Shown here: positions 1 through 8,988 of the stretch, one piece after another
How the letters are laid out: each line of letters begins with the position of its first letter
How positions within the stretch are numbered: position 1 is the stretch's first letter
Translations under genes and position numbers: made by a program
Notes under the pieces: model-generated
The model's input: the letters and a program-made list of their open reading frames with translations, nothing else
Told to the model about the DNA's origin: nothing
Database searches by the model: none
DNA from: Desulfovibrio sp. G11
GTDB taxonomy: Bacteria; Desulfobacterota; Desulfovibrionia; Desulfovibrionales; Desulfovibrionaceae
Direction of reading: 5' to 3'
NCBI RefSeq assembly: GCF_900243745.1
Contig: NZ_LT984798.1
Coordinates: 1,172,501-1,236,500, forward strand
Length of the DNA: 64,000 bases

Positions 1-723
1 TGCACAGCTTTTGCTACAGACCTCGCCCAGCTTTCGGCCCAGAGTATGGGCTTTGTCGTCGTACACGGCGGCGGACCGCAGATTTCCGCCCTGCTGCAAC
101 GCCTGAGTATTGAAAGCCGCTTTGAAAACGGCCTGCGCGTTACCGACCAACCCACTATGGAAGCGGTAGAAATGGTGCTGTGCGGCCAGGTAAACAAGGC
201 CGTGGTGGCCTCTCTGGCCGCGCACGGCGTGCGCAGCGCCGGAATTTCGGGCCGGGACGGCAACCTTTTGCGCGCCGCCATAAAAAACCCCGCACTGGGC
301 CTTGTAGGCGAAGTGGAAGCTGTGGACCCGGCCCTGCCCCGTTGCCTGCTTGAAGCGGGCTTTGTACCCGTAGTCGCCCCGGTGGCCGGAGGTGCAGACG
401 GGCAGGCACTGAACATCAATGCCGACACTGCCGCCGGAGCGCTGGCCGGGGCGCTGGCCGCAGACTACTTCGTGCTTATTTCCGACGTGCCGGGCGTACT
501 GGATGCCGAGGGCAGGCTCATACCCGCCCTGACGCGCAAAGAGATAGAAAAACTGTGCGCTGAAGGCGTTATCACGGGCGGCATGATCCCCAAGGTGGAA
601 TCCTGCCTGCACGCCCTGGACTCGGGCTGCCGCCGCGCGCTCATCCTGGACGGGCGGGCGCCTTCAAGCCTGCGCCGCTATCTGCTGGATGACGCCCCCC
701 TGGGAACCGTGGTCATCGGCTGA
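1..723 (+). CDS. argB: Acetylglutamate kinase ArgB, 5' end outside window
   Basis: N-acetyl-L-glutamate kinase phosphorylates N-acetylglutamate with ATP in the second step of arginine biosynthesis, in the cytoplasm. The frame is open from base 1, so the start codon lies upstream; about 240 residues are present against roughly 290-300 for the family. Visible family signatures are the glycine-rich VVVHGGGPQI near the left edge, the substrate region NINADTAAGALAGAL, the nucleotide-binding LISDVPGVLD, and GGMIPKVESC near the C-terminus. An internal ATG at 46 is not the start, because conserved sequence continues in frame before it. The gene is followed by strong hairpins. Assignment is firm. Confidence 0.95.
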   Translation, partial: CTAFATDLAQLSAQSMGFVVVHGGGPQISALLQRLSIESRFENGLRVTDQPTMEAVEMVLCGQVNKAVVASLAAHGVRSAGISGRDGNLLRAAIKNPALGLVGEVEAVDPALPRCLLEAGFVPVVAPVAGGADGQALNINADTAAGALAGALAADYFVLISDVPGVLDAEGRLIPALTRKEIEKLCAEGVITGGMIPKVESCLHALDSGCRRALILDGRAPSSLRRYLLDDAPLGTVVIG

Positions 724-725
724 TC

Positions 726-815
726 CGTGCCGCGCCTGGCGCGGCACGCCTGAAACAGAAGCCCTTGGGCGGTCTTTTGCCATCCGCGCCGCTTGCGGCG
801 CGGATATTCTTTTGC
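726..815 (+). terminator. Two hairpins downstream of argB, the second terminator-like
   Basis: A 10-bp perfect stem with a 3-nt loop lies at 726-748, directly after the argB stop. A second stem of 11 bp (arms 782-792 and 795-805) is followed by ATTCTTTTGC. The second is the better intrinsic terminator for argB. Confidence 0.65.
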
Positions 816-838
816 ATGGCCTGCCCGCGGCTGCGCCC

Positions 839-2296
839 TCAGCGTACGCCGCCCTGCGGAGGATTGAGCGTGGCCCCGCCTTCCATGAATGCTTCAAAGT
901 CCTGACACGACATGGGGCGGGCATAAAAAAATCCCTGCGCCTGGATGCCGCCAAAACCGAGAAGAAAATTGCGCTGCGTGGCGTTTTCCACCCCTTCGCA
1001 CAACACTTCCATATGCAGGCCACCGGAAAGACTGATGATACTGCTGATGATGCTTTTGTTGACCGACGCTATTTCACCGGAACCAAGCAGACTTCTGTCA
1101 ATCTTTATGACATCGAAAGGCACTTCCTTGAGCACATTGAGGCTTGAATAGCCCGCGCCGAAATCGTCAAGCCAGATGGAATACCCATACTGCTTGAACT
1201 GGCGCACGCTGTCGCGTATTTCTGTAAGGTTTTTGATAAAAACGCTTTCAGTTATCTCCAGTCCCACATGCCGCGGTTCAAGACCGTGCGCGCAGACCAG
1301 GGCATGAAATTCTTCGGCAAAGGCAGGATTTTTAAAATTTTCGCGGGAAATATTGACGGTTACGGGAACAAACGGTCTGCCCGTATCAAAACATTGCCGC
1401 AGGTAGCGGCAAACCTGCTCGTAAACGAGAAAATCCAGGCTGATGATGTCGCCCGACTCTTCAAGCAGAGGCACAAAACTGGCGGGCATGATATCCCTGC
1501 CGTCAGGAGTGCGCATTCTTGCCAGGGCCTCGGCCCCCACCACTGCGCCGGTGGCAATATCTATTTGCGGTTGCAGCAGAAAGAAAACGCCGCCGCATTC
1601 CAGCGACTTGATCACGTCTTCATACAGGCTCTGCCGCTGCAGGCGGCGCACTTCCATCGCATCGGTAAAAATTCCCCCGCGGGAGCGCAGGGTGGGCTTG
1701 AGCGCGCGCCGCGCCTGGTCCGCCCGGCTTACGTGCGGGTGCAGGCTGGCGGGCATACCTTCTACAGGGCAGACCCCTCCCACAAAGGCCAGATGGCTGC
1801 GTGGGTGCAGATTGCGCTTTTTTGCAAGAAACAGTTCGCCCTTGGCCACAATCTTTCCGGCTGCGGCTTCAAGACTTGTTCCCTCGGGAACCGTAAAAAG
1901 CATGGTAAACTGGTCCGCAAAAATGCGGCTGGCGCACACATAGCAGTCCAGGTGCCGCAAAAATGCGGCAAAGGCGCGCAACATGCTGTTGCCCGCCTGC
2001 TCGCCGTAAAGACGGTTGAGCACCTGAAAACCCTGCATATCCGCATGCAGAACAGCAAATCGCCGTCCCGTCAGATCTGAACGCACAACCCGCAGGGCTT
2101 CTTGCAAAAAAGATTCAAACTGCAAAAGCCATGTAGTGCGGTCATACTGCTCCATACAACCCAGCAGGCGCCGTATCCGGCAGCTTTCCCGACTTTTGAG
2201 GTCCAGTTCGGGAAAAAAGGACTCCACGCCCCAGTCGCCGGAAAGCCGCATGTACCCCCCGGCGCGGTCTTCCGTTCCATCCCCCAGAAAATGCAT
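839..2296 (-). CDS. Degenerate GGDEF plus EAL domain protein (c-di-GMP phosphodiesterase)
   Basis: A 485-residue cytoplasmic protein with no obvious membrane segment. Residues about 75-200 resemble a GGDEF domain, but the signature position reads FADQF (126-130), so cyclase activity is not expected. Residues about 225-470 form an EAL domain with the catalytic and metal ligands present: E256 in EAL, N315, E347, D377-D378 in DDFG, K398 and E434 in EGVE. It should therefore hydrolyse c-di-GMP, with the GGDEF relic possibly acting as a GTP-sensing regulatory domain (known for this architecture; inferred here). The ATG at 2296 has GGGGGAGG immediately upstream. It converges with argB and appears monocistronic. 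Confidence 0.9.
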   Translation of the reverse strand: MHFLGDGTEDRAGGYMRLSGDWGVESFFPELDLKSRESCRIRRLLGCMEQYDRTTWLLQFESFLQEALRVVRSDLTGRRFAVLHADMQGFQVLNRLYGEQAGNSMLRAFAAFLRHLDCYVCASRIFADQFTMLFTVPEGTSLEAAAGKIVAKGELFLAKKRNLHPRSHLAFVGGVCPVEGMPASLHPHVSRADQARRALKPTLRSRGGIFTDAMEVRRLQRQSLYEDVIKSLECGGVFFLLQPQIDIATGAVVGAEALARMRTPDGRDIMPASFVPLLEESGDIISLDFLVYEQVCRYLRQCFDTGRPFVPVTVNISRENFKNPAFAEEFHALVCAHGLEPRHVGLEITESVFIKNLTEIRDSVRQFKQYGYSIWLDDFGAGYSSLNVLKEVPFDVIKIDRSLLGSGEIASVNKSIISSIISLSGGLHMEVLCEGVENATQRNFLLGFGGIQAQGFFYARPMSCQDFEAFMEGGATLNPPQGGVR

Positions 2297-2430
2297 GCCT
2301 CCCCCTTTCTACGGCCCGGCGAGAAGACGCCACAACGGCATTTTCCTACAATTCTGGACAGAACGAAACTAGCGTATATTTGAATATTTTGTAAAGTGAT
2401 TTCTATGGGTTGTCGAAACGCGTATCAGTA

Positions 2431-3075
2431 TCATTCCCGGCCGCGGCGAATCCACCAGTCCTTCTCTACCCGGCCGTACCACCAACGGTTATGGTCCGTG
2501 CGCAACACAACTTCCGCCAGTTCACGGGCAGCGGGACTGCGCAGCCGCTTGACGGCACTTTCAAGCCATTGCCCGGCAAAAGCGTTGCCCTTGTCCAGCT
2601 CCACTTTAAGATTGCATATAAGGTCAAGCTGGTCAGCATCGTGGGCCAGCATGGCTTCAGGGCTTGTGTTCTCTGCCAGCTCATCCCAGAGGGGCAGCAC
2701 GTCGTCCTCAAGGCCCGTGCCTGCAACACAGTCTTCCAGAGCGCGGCGGGGCTGGCATTGCGCATAACGGTGATTCACATAATTGAGGTCGCCGGTGCGC
2801 GCCTCATGCAGATCGTGAAAAAGGCAAAGGAACGTCACTTTTGCCGGATCAACGCCACTCATGCGGGCCAATGCATAGCCCATAACGCTGACCCGGTAAG
2901 AATGCTCGGCCACGTTTTCTTTACCGGAACCGAGGAAGGCGTATCCCGTGCGCGGAGTATGGCGCAGCATTCCCACTTCATTAAAAAAATCTGCCAGGCG
3001 TTCCAGCCTTTTCTGATCCGGCGTATCGTCCGGCATATCCTTGCTGTTCATATTTTTAGCGTGTGTATTGCTCAT
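2431..3075 (-). CDS. HD-domain phosphohydrolase (YfbR/HDDC2-like)
   Basis: A predicted metal-dependent HD-superfamily phosphohydrolase, 214 residues; relatives include 5'-deoxynucleotidase YfbR and HDDC2. The metal-ligand pattern is visible: EHSYR, then HDLHEARTGDL (the HD pair), then a later DADQLDL. The open frame reaches back to 3303, but the ATG at 3075 has GGAAG at a normal distance and the upstream extension has no family resemblance, so I choose 3075. The substrate is not determined by sequence; a nucleotide monophosphate is the usual guess. Confidence 0.85.
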   Translation of the reverse strand: MSNTHAKNMNSKDMPDDTPDQKRLERLADFFNEVGMLRHTPRTGYAFLGSGKENVAEHSYRVSVMGYALARMSGVDPAKVTFLCLFHDLHEARTGDLNYVNHRYAQCQPRRALEDCVAGTGLEDDVLPLWDELAENTSPEAMLAHDADQLDLICNLKVELDKGNAFAGQWLESAVKRLRSPAARELAEVVLRTDHNRWWYGRVEKDWWIRRGRE

Positions 3076-3438
3076 GCTGCTTCCGGTATGGGGTTGACGG
3101 CCCGGGCGGCACAAATACGCTGTCCCAGGGCCTGCTGAAAATATGTGGCCGCCCGGCACACCGCAGCACCAATGCGAAAAAAGCTCTCGCAAAGGCCGGA
3201 TCAGCGCAGTGGCGGGCTGCCCGAAAGCTTGCGCAGGCCGGACAGAACCCTTCTGCGCGGGGCAGCCCAGAAACGCGCCGGCGCTGCAAACATGCCTTAT
3301 CAAGGTTGCTGCAATACCCGCCCTGGCGTGTTGCCGCGCAAAGGCACTGCGGCAGCAACCGCGCAGATACCGGTGCGTTCGCCGCCGCAGCGGGCAGCAA
3401 CAAGGACGGCGTCAGCGCGGGTTCACAGCAACACCGCG

Positions 3439-4812
3439 TTATTCAAACTCGTACTTGCGCAGCTTGTTGTGCAGGGTGGCGCGGGTAATGCCCAGGCGGC
3501 GCGCGGCCTCACTCTTGTTATCGCCGGTCTGGCGCAGGGTTTCCTCAATGACCCGGCGCTCCACCTCATCCAGGGGCAGACCCGCCAGAGAAAGATCCGC
3601 TTCTGCCGGAGCTTCCGCCGGAGCTTCTGCCGCCGCAACGGTTTCAGACAGCACAGAGGGCAGTTCGCGCGCGGTGATAAGGTCGCCGGTGCAGAGAATA
3701 ACAGCCCGCTCCACGGCATTTTCCAGTTCGCGCACATTGCCCGGCCAGGAATGCCGCAGCATGATGTCAAGCGCCTGAGCGGAAAACCCGCGCACGGCCT
3801 TGCGGTTACGACTGGCAAAATTTTCCAGAAAATATGCCGCCAGCACAGGGATGTCTTCTGCCCTTTCACGCAGGGGCGGCACTTCAACACTGATGACATT
3901 CAGGCGGAAAAACAGGTCTTCGCGAAAACGCCTGTGCGCCACCTCATGCCGCAGGTCACGGTTGGTGGCGGCCAGTACGCGCACATCCACAGTGAGCTGC
4001 GTGTCAGAGCCTACGCGCTGCACCTCACCCTGCTGCAGGGCACGCAGCAGCTTGGCCTGAAGCGAAAGGGGCATCTCACCCACTTCGTCCAGAAAGAGCG
4101 TGCCGCCGTGCGCCTGGGCAAAGCGCCCCTCGCGACGGCGCTCCGCACCGGTGAACGAGCCTTTTTCATGCCCGAACAATTCTGATTCCAGCAGGTTTTC
4201 CGCCAGAGCCGCACAGTTGACGGTAACAAGGGGTTTGTCGGCGCGCAGGCTTTTGCCGTGCAGGGCGCGGGCCACCAGCTCCTTGCCGGTTCCCGACTCG
4301 CCGGTAATGAGCACCGTGGCTTCGGTGGGGGCCACGGTATCCATGATTTCCTGCATGGCGCGAATGGCCGGACTGCGGCCGATAATGCCGGGCATGGCCG
4401 CCGCGTGACTCAACTGACGGCGCAGTTCGCGATTTTCGACACTCAGGCGCGAACGCTCAATGCCTTGCTGCAAGGAATGCTTCAGGCTTTCAAAGTCCAG
4501 AGGTTTGACCAGATAGTCATACGCCCCCAGGCGCAAAGCCTCCACGGCTGTTTCCACCGAGGAATACGCCGTCATGAGAATGACAGGCAGCGCGGGATTA
4601 TATGCAAGAATCCCCTTGAGCGCGTGTATGCCGTTCATGCGCGCCATGCGCACGTCGGTCAGCACGGCGTCAAAGGCCTTTTCCCGTACAAGAGCCACCG
4701 CCTCATCGCCGTCGGCAGCCTCCTCCACCACATAGTCCCAGGAACGAAGCATGGTTCGCAGCATACCGCGGTGCGCGTCGTCATCGTCCACTACAAGAAT
4801 GCTGTTCTTCAC
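3439..4812 (-). CDS. ZraR/HydG-like sigma-54-dependent response regulator
   Basis: A 457-residue NtrC-family activator. The receiver domain (1-120) has acidic residues DDDD at 10-13, phospho-acceptor D53 and K103. The AAA+ domain carries Walker A GESGTGKE (171-178), a sigma-54 contact loop reading GSFTGA (218-223) in place of the canonical GAFTGA, and Walker B TLFLDEVGE. A Fis-type helix-turn-helix closes the protein. The open frame extends to 5109, but the GTG at 4812 is preceded by AGGAGG and starts exactly at the receiver, so it is chosen. It follows the ZraS-like kinase by 58 bp, and a ZraP-like gene lies divergently, as in E. coli zraP/zraSR. Likely signal: zinc or envelope stress (inference). 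Confidence 0.9.
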   Translation of the reverse strand: MKNSILVVDDDDAHRGMLRTMLRSWDYVVEEAADGDEAVALVREKAFDAVLTDVRMARMNGIHALKGILAYNPALPVILMTAYSSVETAVEALRLGAYDYLVKPLDFESLKHSLQQGIERSRLSVENRELRRQLSHAAAMPGIIGRSPAIRAMQEIMDTVAPTEATVLITGESGTGKELVARALHGKSLRADKPLVTVNCAALAENLLESELFGHEKGSFTGAERRREGRFAQAHGGTLFLDEVGEMPLSLQAKLLRALQQGEVQRVGSDTQLTVDVRVLAATNRDLRHEVAHRRFREDLFFRLNVISVEVPPLRERAEDIPVLAAYFLENFASRNRKAVRGFSAQALDIMLRHSWPGNVRELENAVERAVILCTGDLITARELPSVLSETVAAAEAPAEAPAEADLSLAGLPLDEVERRVIEETLRQTGDNKSEAARRLGITRATLHNKLRKYEFE

Positions 4813-4870
4813 CCTGATAATCCTCCTGACCAGCCGGGTCGCAGCCATTTGCCGCGCGCAGCCCGGTGAA

Positions 4871-6436
4871 TCACAGACGCTTTCTCTTTCTGCGTTCCAC
4901 AAAAGGCGGTGTTGCCGGAGGCGCCTCCGGCAGCCAGATTCGAAAGATGGTTTCGCCCGCCGCGCCGGACTGCGCCTGACGGGAAGTAACGCTGATCTCG
5001 CCGTTATGCGCCTCCACGATCTTGTGGACCATGGCCAGCCCAAGACCGGTTCCTTGCCCCTTGGTCGTGAAGTAGGGGTCAAAGACATGCGGCAACTGCC
5101 GGGGAACAATCCCCACGCCCGTATCCCGCACCATAAGACATACGCCTTTTTTATGCCACGTCACGGCAAAGGTGAGCCGTCCGCCCTCCGGCATGGCGTC
5201 CAGCGCGTTGAGGCAAAGATTCAGCAGGGCCTGCCCCATACGTTCCGGATCGACCATAGCCAGTGGTACGCCCGGGGCCACCCGGCATTCCACCTCAACA
5301 CCGCGTTTTTCTGCATCCTGCCGGATAAGGCGCATAACGTGTTCCACCACATCGGCAAGACGCCCGGGCCGGGGGCAGACATCGCTCGGCCGTGAAAGGC
5401 CGATAAGATCCATAATGACGCGGTTGAGCCTGTCGACCTCGCTAACCATCACATTGGCCGCGGCGCGGTCTTCGCTGCCCTCAGGAAAGCGCTGGCCGAA
5501 ATAGGTGGCATAGCCCTTAATGGAACTCAAGGGATTGCGGATCTCGTGAGCCACCCCGGCGGCCAGATTGCCCACAGCAGCCAGCTTTTCCTTGCGGCGC
5601 ACCTCGGCTTCAAGACGGCGCACCTCGACTTCGGCCTTGCGTTGCTGCTGGCGCGATTCGCGCGCCCGTTCGGCATAATACAGCGCCAACAGACAGGCCA
5701 GACCCACCAGAAGGGTCACGGACGAAAGCATGGCCACATAGTCCCGGTTCTGGCTGCGCGTGATTTCAAAAGGCGAAATCTCCAGCCCGAGAAAAATGAT
5801 CGGCACAGGATAGCCTCTGGGCATGTCGGCCATGCCGGGGGAAAACTGGCGGTACACCACAAAAACGCGCTGCCCCTCCATTTGCATGATGCCCCATTGG
5901 GCCAGCATGCCCGGGTTCAGGTCACGCATACGGGTCTCGTCCATCTCCCTGTCTTCAACTTTCAGTATTTCTCCAAGGCGCACACGGTTGCTGTGCGCCA
6001 CAATAATGCCGTCAGGCATGGTTACGGAAACAAAAACAATGCCTGGGCTTGCCGCCATTTCTTCCAGCAGCACCTGCAGGCGCACGCCCGCCTCGCTGCG
6101 CATGCCGGAGCGCAAAATGCTTTCAAAGGCAATAATGAGGGAAGAGCCTTTTTCCGCGAGCAATCGGGCCATGGCAGCCTCGCTGCGCTCGATGGATATA
6201 TAGGCCAGCAGGCTGATCATGAGAGCCAGCACAAGGGCCGCGCCGCCCATAAGCAAGCCGAGGGGCGTACGTGAAACGCCCCGCATCCCCTTCATGGATG
6301 CGTAAAGCTCAAGTCCTCCCCAACCCTGGGGCGGCTCTTTCCGGCTTTCGCCGTCCGGGTTGTTGTGTGCCGAGGTCATGCCTGTGCTTATAGCGTCATG
6401 CGCGCGCAGTGTCATCATGCACCGGGCGGAGGCCAT
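4871..6436 (-). CDS. ZraS/HydH-like membrane histidine kinase
   Basis: Sensor kinase of 521 residues: TM1 about 60-82, a periplasmic sensor region of about 150 residues, TM2 about 234-253, a charged coiled-coil linker, then HisKA with phospho-acceptor H297 in the AHEIRNPLSSIKG context typical of ZraS/HydH, and an HATPase domain (N-box LCLNALDA, then VRDTGVGI and GTGLGLA). It should phosphorylate the adjacent response regulator. The start is uncertain: neither 6436 nor internal ATGs at codons 20 and 48 have a clear ribosome-binding site. The sensor domain has no obvious metal-binding cluster, so zinc sensing rests on context only. Confidence 0.88.
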   Translation of the reverse strand: MASARCMMTLRAHDAISTGMTSAHNNPDGESRKEPPQGWGGLELYASMKGMRGVSRTPLGLLMGGAALVLALMISLLAYISIERSEAAMARLLAEKGSSLIIAFESILRSGMRSEAGVRLQVLLEEMAASPGIVFVSVTMPDGIIVAHSNRVRLGEILKVEDREMDETRMRDLNPGMLAQWGIMQMEGQRVFVVYRQFSPGMADMPRGYPVPIIFLGLEISPFEITRSQNRDYVAMLSSVTLLVGLACLLALYYAERARESRQQQRKAEVEVRRLEAEVRRKEKLAAVGNLAAGVAHEIRNPLSSIKGYATYFGQRFPEGSEDRAAANVMVSEVDRLNRVIMDLIGLSRPSDVCPRPGRLADVVEHVMRLIRQDAEKRGVEVECRVAPGVPLAMVDPERMGQALLNLCLNALDAMPEGGRLTFAVTWHKKGVCLMVRDTGVGIVPRQLPHVFDPYFTTKGQGTGLGLAMVHKIVEAHNGEISVTSRQAQSGAAGETIFRIWLPEAPPATPPFVERRKRKRL

Positions 6437-6481
6437 AAAAAAAGTTGCATGATTTTTGCAAATGCATAAGATGCAGAACGT

Positions 6482-6506
6482 GCGTTGTCACGGCAACGCT
6501 TCTGCC
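6482..6506 (+). promoter_or_regulatory. Candidate sigma-54 promoter for the ZraP-like gene
   Basis: CGGCAACGCTTCTGCC at 6491-6506 keeps the invariant GG-N10-GC spacing of -24/-12 promoters, with mismatches elsewhere. It overlaps a 6-bp inverted repeat (GCGTTG/CAACGC, 6482-6499). A second inverted repeat lies at 6526-6547. Divergent control by a sigma-54 activator fits the gene context. Confidence 0.4.
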
Positions 6507-6576
6507 GTTTCCGGCCTGAATATACGGCGTCTGACGTTGCCGACGCCACAGATGCAAGATCAGGAACCATTGTGCC

Positions 6577-7032
6577 ATGCGAAAGACTTCTTTCTTACTG
6601 ACCTTTCTGTGCGGCATGCTGCTGCCCGCGCATTCTCCCGCGCAAAACCAGCAGGGCGAGGCACTTCCCCCTCCTGCAATGCGCACGGCCATGAGCACGC
6701 AGGACGTGTGGCTGGATTACCTGCCGCCAAGCCAGCGCATGAAGGCCCAGCGCATTATGGAAGAGTACCGCCCCAAGGTGCGGGACTTGCGGCAGCGTAT
6801 TTTCTCCAAAAAAAGCGAACTGGAAGAACTCAGCTATAACCGCAACACATCGCCTGACACCCTGCCCCGCCTTGGCCGCGAACTGCAGGTGCTGCGCGAC
6901 GAATTGCAGGCCCTGCTCATTCACGCGGACCAGCGCATGCGACGTGAAGTGGGTATTCCCCTGGGGACCCTTGCCAGCAGGGGATGCAGCATGGAGTTCA
7001 CCTCAAAAGACACCATAGAAGGAGTCCAATAG
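6577..7032 (+). CDS. ZraP/Spy-like periplasmic heavy-metal sensor protein
   Basis: A 151-residue protein with a signal peptide (residues 1 to about 22, hydrophobic LLTFLCGMLLPAHSPA) followed by a helical, charged region of the Spy/CpxP/ZraP type: SQRMKAQRIMEEYRPKVRDL, an LQxLRDELQALL helix and HADQRMRREVGIP. Family members are periplasmic chaperones or zinc-binding modulators that damp the partner kinase. Divergent placement next to the ZraSR-like pair strongly supports a ZraP role. The ATG at 6577 has CAGGAA ten bases upstream. A lone Cys sits near the C-terminus; no His-rich zinc tail is present. Confidence 0.8.
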   Translation: MRKTSFLLTFLCGMLLPAHSPAQNQQGEALPPPAMRTAMSTQDVWLDYLPPSQRMKAQRIMEEYRPKVRDLRQRIFSKKSELEELSYNRNTSPDTLPRLGRELQVLRDELQALLIHADQRMRREVGIPLGTLASRGCSMEFTSKDTIEGVQ

Positions 7033-7410
7033 CGTCTTCAGCCTTATGCCTGCCGCTCTCTTCACCTCATCCTCCCCCATTCGCCTGTCCTCTCCCTGCC
7101 TCACGTCTCCGGCTGCCTTTGGAGCATTCCGCTAGCTTCAGTTGCACGACGCAATCAGCGCAAAAAAATCATACTTCTGATTAAATTTTATACATAGCCT
7201 GAATACACCTGTATAAAAAAAATACAGGCGCCGTAGGCGCTGTGCCCAAAGCCAGAAAAAAATAAATACTTTTAATTCAATATATTAACTGAAAAACATC
7301 GCACAATTCTCTTTTGGCACACCAATTGCTAATCTCTATACAAGACTACGGAAATGGAATAGAGACATACAAAAACAAATAATGTTTCAAACAAGACCGT
7401 ATTCACATTA
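7033..7410. other. AT-rich non-coding stretch left of the IS1595 element
   Basis: No convincing gene. It holds a hairpin with a 7-bp stem and an all-A loop (CCTGTAT/ATACAGG, 7208-7228) followed by a short GC hairpin (GGCGCC/GGCGCT, about 7227-7240). These may terminate transcription of the ZraP-like gene. Confidence 0.5.
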
Positions 7411-7418
7411 TAAAAATT
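7411..7418. repeat. Left 8-bp target duplication of the IS1595-family element
   Basis: TAAAAATT, repeated exactly at 8154-8161 on the other side of the element. Eight bases is the usual duplication length for IS1595-family elements. Confidence 0.93.
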
Positions 7419-8153
7419 GGGTCACGACTAGAACAGAGGTCAATAAAAGGCTAAAATCTAGTTATGACAATGAAAAACAAATACATTCTTCGTTCTAAAA
7501 TTTCTGAGGCAAAATTCCGTCAACTTGTCAGGCTTTTTTGTGTGGATTTAACAGCCACTCAACTTGCTCAGGTCGCAGGATTAAACCGCAACACTGTGAA
7601 CCGCCTGCTTCAAGGAGTACGTGAACGCATTGCCCTTGCCTGCGAAGCTGAATCTCCTGTTTCCGGGGAGGTTGAAGTTGATGAAAGTTATTTTGGCGCT
7701 CGCCGGGTTCGAGGCCTCCGAGGACGGGGAGCCAGAGGTAAAACTATTGTCTTTGGCTTGTTTAAAAGGCAAGGTCGCGTGTACACTGAAATCGTTCCAG
7801 ATTGCTCCAGAGCCACCTTGCAAGGTATTATCCGTGGACGGGTTGACCCGGAAAGCGTCATTCATTCTGACGGCTGGCGCGGCTACAATGGCCTGGTAGA
7901 TCTTGGCTACCAGAAGCATTACCGTGTGCAGCACGGCGAGAATGAATTTGCCAATGAACATAGCCACATTAACGGGATAGAAAGCTTTTGGGCTTTCGCG
8001 AAAACGCGCTTGGTTCGGTTCAGAGGCATGCAGAAACATACGTTTTATTTCCATTTGAAAGAATGCGAGTTTCGGTTTAATCATAGAGGCGAAGATTTAT
8101 ACAAAATCGTCCTCAAAATGTGCAGAGAATTTCCTCTGTCCTAGTCATGACCC
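7419..8153 (+). mobile_element. IS1595-family insertion sequence, complete
   Basis: A 735-bp element bounded by inverted repeats: the left end GGGTCACGACTAGAACAGAG matches the reverse complement of the right end GGGTCATGACTAGGACAGAG with two mismatches. It contains one transposase gene and is flanked by a perfect 8-bp duplication, so it inserted as a unit and has not been rearranged since. Confidence 0.95.
7464..8144 (+). CDS. IS1595-family (ISXO2-type) transposase
   Basis: A DDE transposase of 226 residues, with a short N-terminal helix-turn-helix (LTATQLAQVAGLNRNTVNRL) and a catalytic core. The DDE pattern is visible as VDESYFG, then IHSDGWRGYNGL, then the HSHINGIESFWAFAKTRL segment, which gives an acidic/Asn-His-type third position. 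It cuts and pastes its own element. The ATG lies 45 bp inside the left inverted repeat and the stop 9 bp before the right end. It appears intact. Confidence 0.93.
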   Translation: MTMKNKYILRSKISEAKFRQLVRLFCVDLTATQLAQVAGLNRNTVNRLLQGVRERIALACEAESPVSGEVEVDESYFGARRVRGLRGRGARGKTIVFGLFKRQGRVYTEIVPDCSRATLQGIIRGRVDPESVIHSDGWRGYNGLVDLGYQKHYRVQHGENEFANEHSHINGIESFWAFAKTRLVRFRGMQKHTFYFHLKECEFRFNHRGEDLYKIVLKMCREFPLS

Positions 8154-8161
8154 TAAAAATT
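8154..8161. repeat. Right 8-bp target duplication of the IS1595-family element
   Basis: TAAAAATT, an exact copy of 7411-7418. Confidence 0.93.
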
Positions 8162-8988
8162 TAATATGGTTCCAGTAGCGCACAAATCGGCTTCCAACTC
8201 CGGCCTGCCAGTACAGGCATACACCGGAAAGTGCATAGGCGAAGCGGCAGAAAAGCGCCAAGGCTGTATAAACAAGATTTCGGCTGTGCGCGACGCCGCC
8301 ACGGAACGGCAGACATAAAGAAACTGTTGAGTCCAGGCCACAAGAAAACGCCCTGTGGCGGGGTAAACCCGCAAGAGTTTCCGCTCTGGAAAAGCCGGGC
8401 GGGAAGCAGCAAAGCCGCACAAAACGGCAATGCGTCGCCAACCCAGCCAACCCGCCGACGGGCGGTAACGATATATGGAAAAACCAGCAAACTTTCCGCA
8501 TGCCCTCCGCCCCCATTGAGGACATCCGGATCCCCCCCCCCGAAAACCTCCTCCTTTGAACAAAACCTCTAACCATCGGAACATCCTCCCTCTCTCGGCC
8601 GCCGGTTGCCCCCGGCGGCCGCCTCTCTTTATGGAGCATATTACCTTTGAGAATATCGCTCCTCAAAGGTCAAGACACGCCCGTCACGGCGCCTGCCAGT
8701 GCAGATAAACGGCTCACGCAGCCCGTCAGAGCAGTTTCAAGGTAACATTACGTGAAGCCTGAAAAACACCCTGGCCCGGGCGCACAGCCTGCCCCTGAAG
8801 CCTGTCCCGAAATCCGCGCATGAAGGCCAAGGGCTTGCTCTCCGTACGGGCAATGCTCACGCGCCATACGCATCCACGCCGCCCTGGAAAATGTTTTGCC
8901 CGGCTCCGCGCCAGCCTGCCTGGCGGCTTCAGGCCGGCTTGCCTGATGTGGCCGGCTTGCCAGCGACCATTACGTTTTTTATGGCAAA
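8162..8988. other. Long intergenic stretch without a recognisable gene
   Basis: Open frames here (for example minus-strand frames around 8145-8666) have no recognisable domain, no good ribosome site and overlap each other, so I leave them out. The stretch contains a run of ten C (8532-8541), a 9-bp inverted repeat ACCTTTGAG/CTCAAAGGT (8643-8651 and 8662-8670) and a GGCGCCTGCCAG-type block shared with other intergenic regions of the window. Confidence 0.5.

Noticed and set aside
3145..4185. 346-codon plus-strand frame opposite the response regulator
   Set aside because: Antisense shadow; the minus strand has a complete NtrC-type protein with all motifs.
8145..8666. Minus-strand frame of 173 codons right of the IS1595 element
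   Set aside because: Overlaps the target duplication and IS end, contains the C10 tract as a Gly run, has no domain, and competes with equally long frames in other registers.
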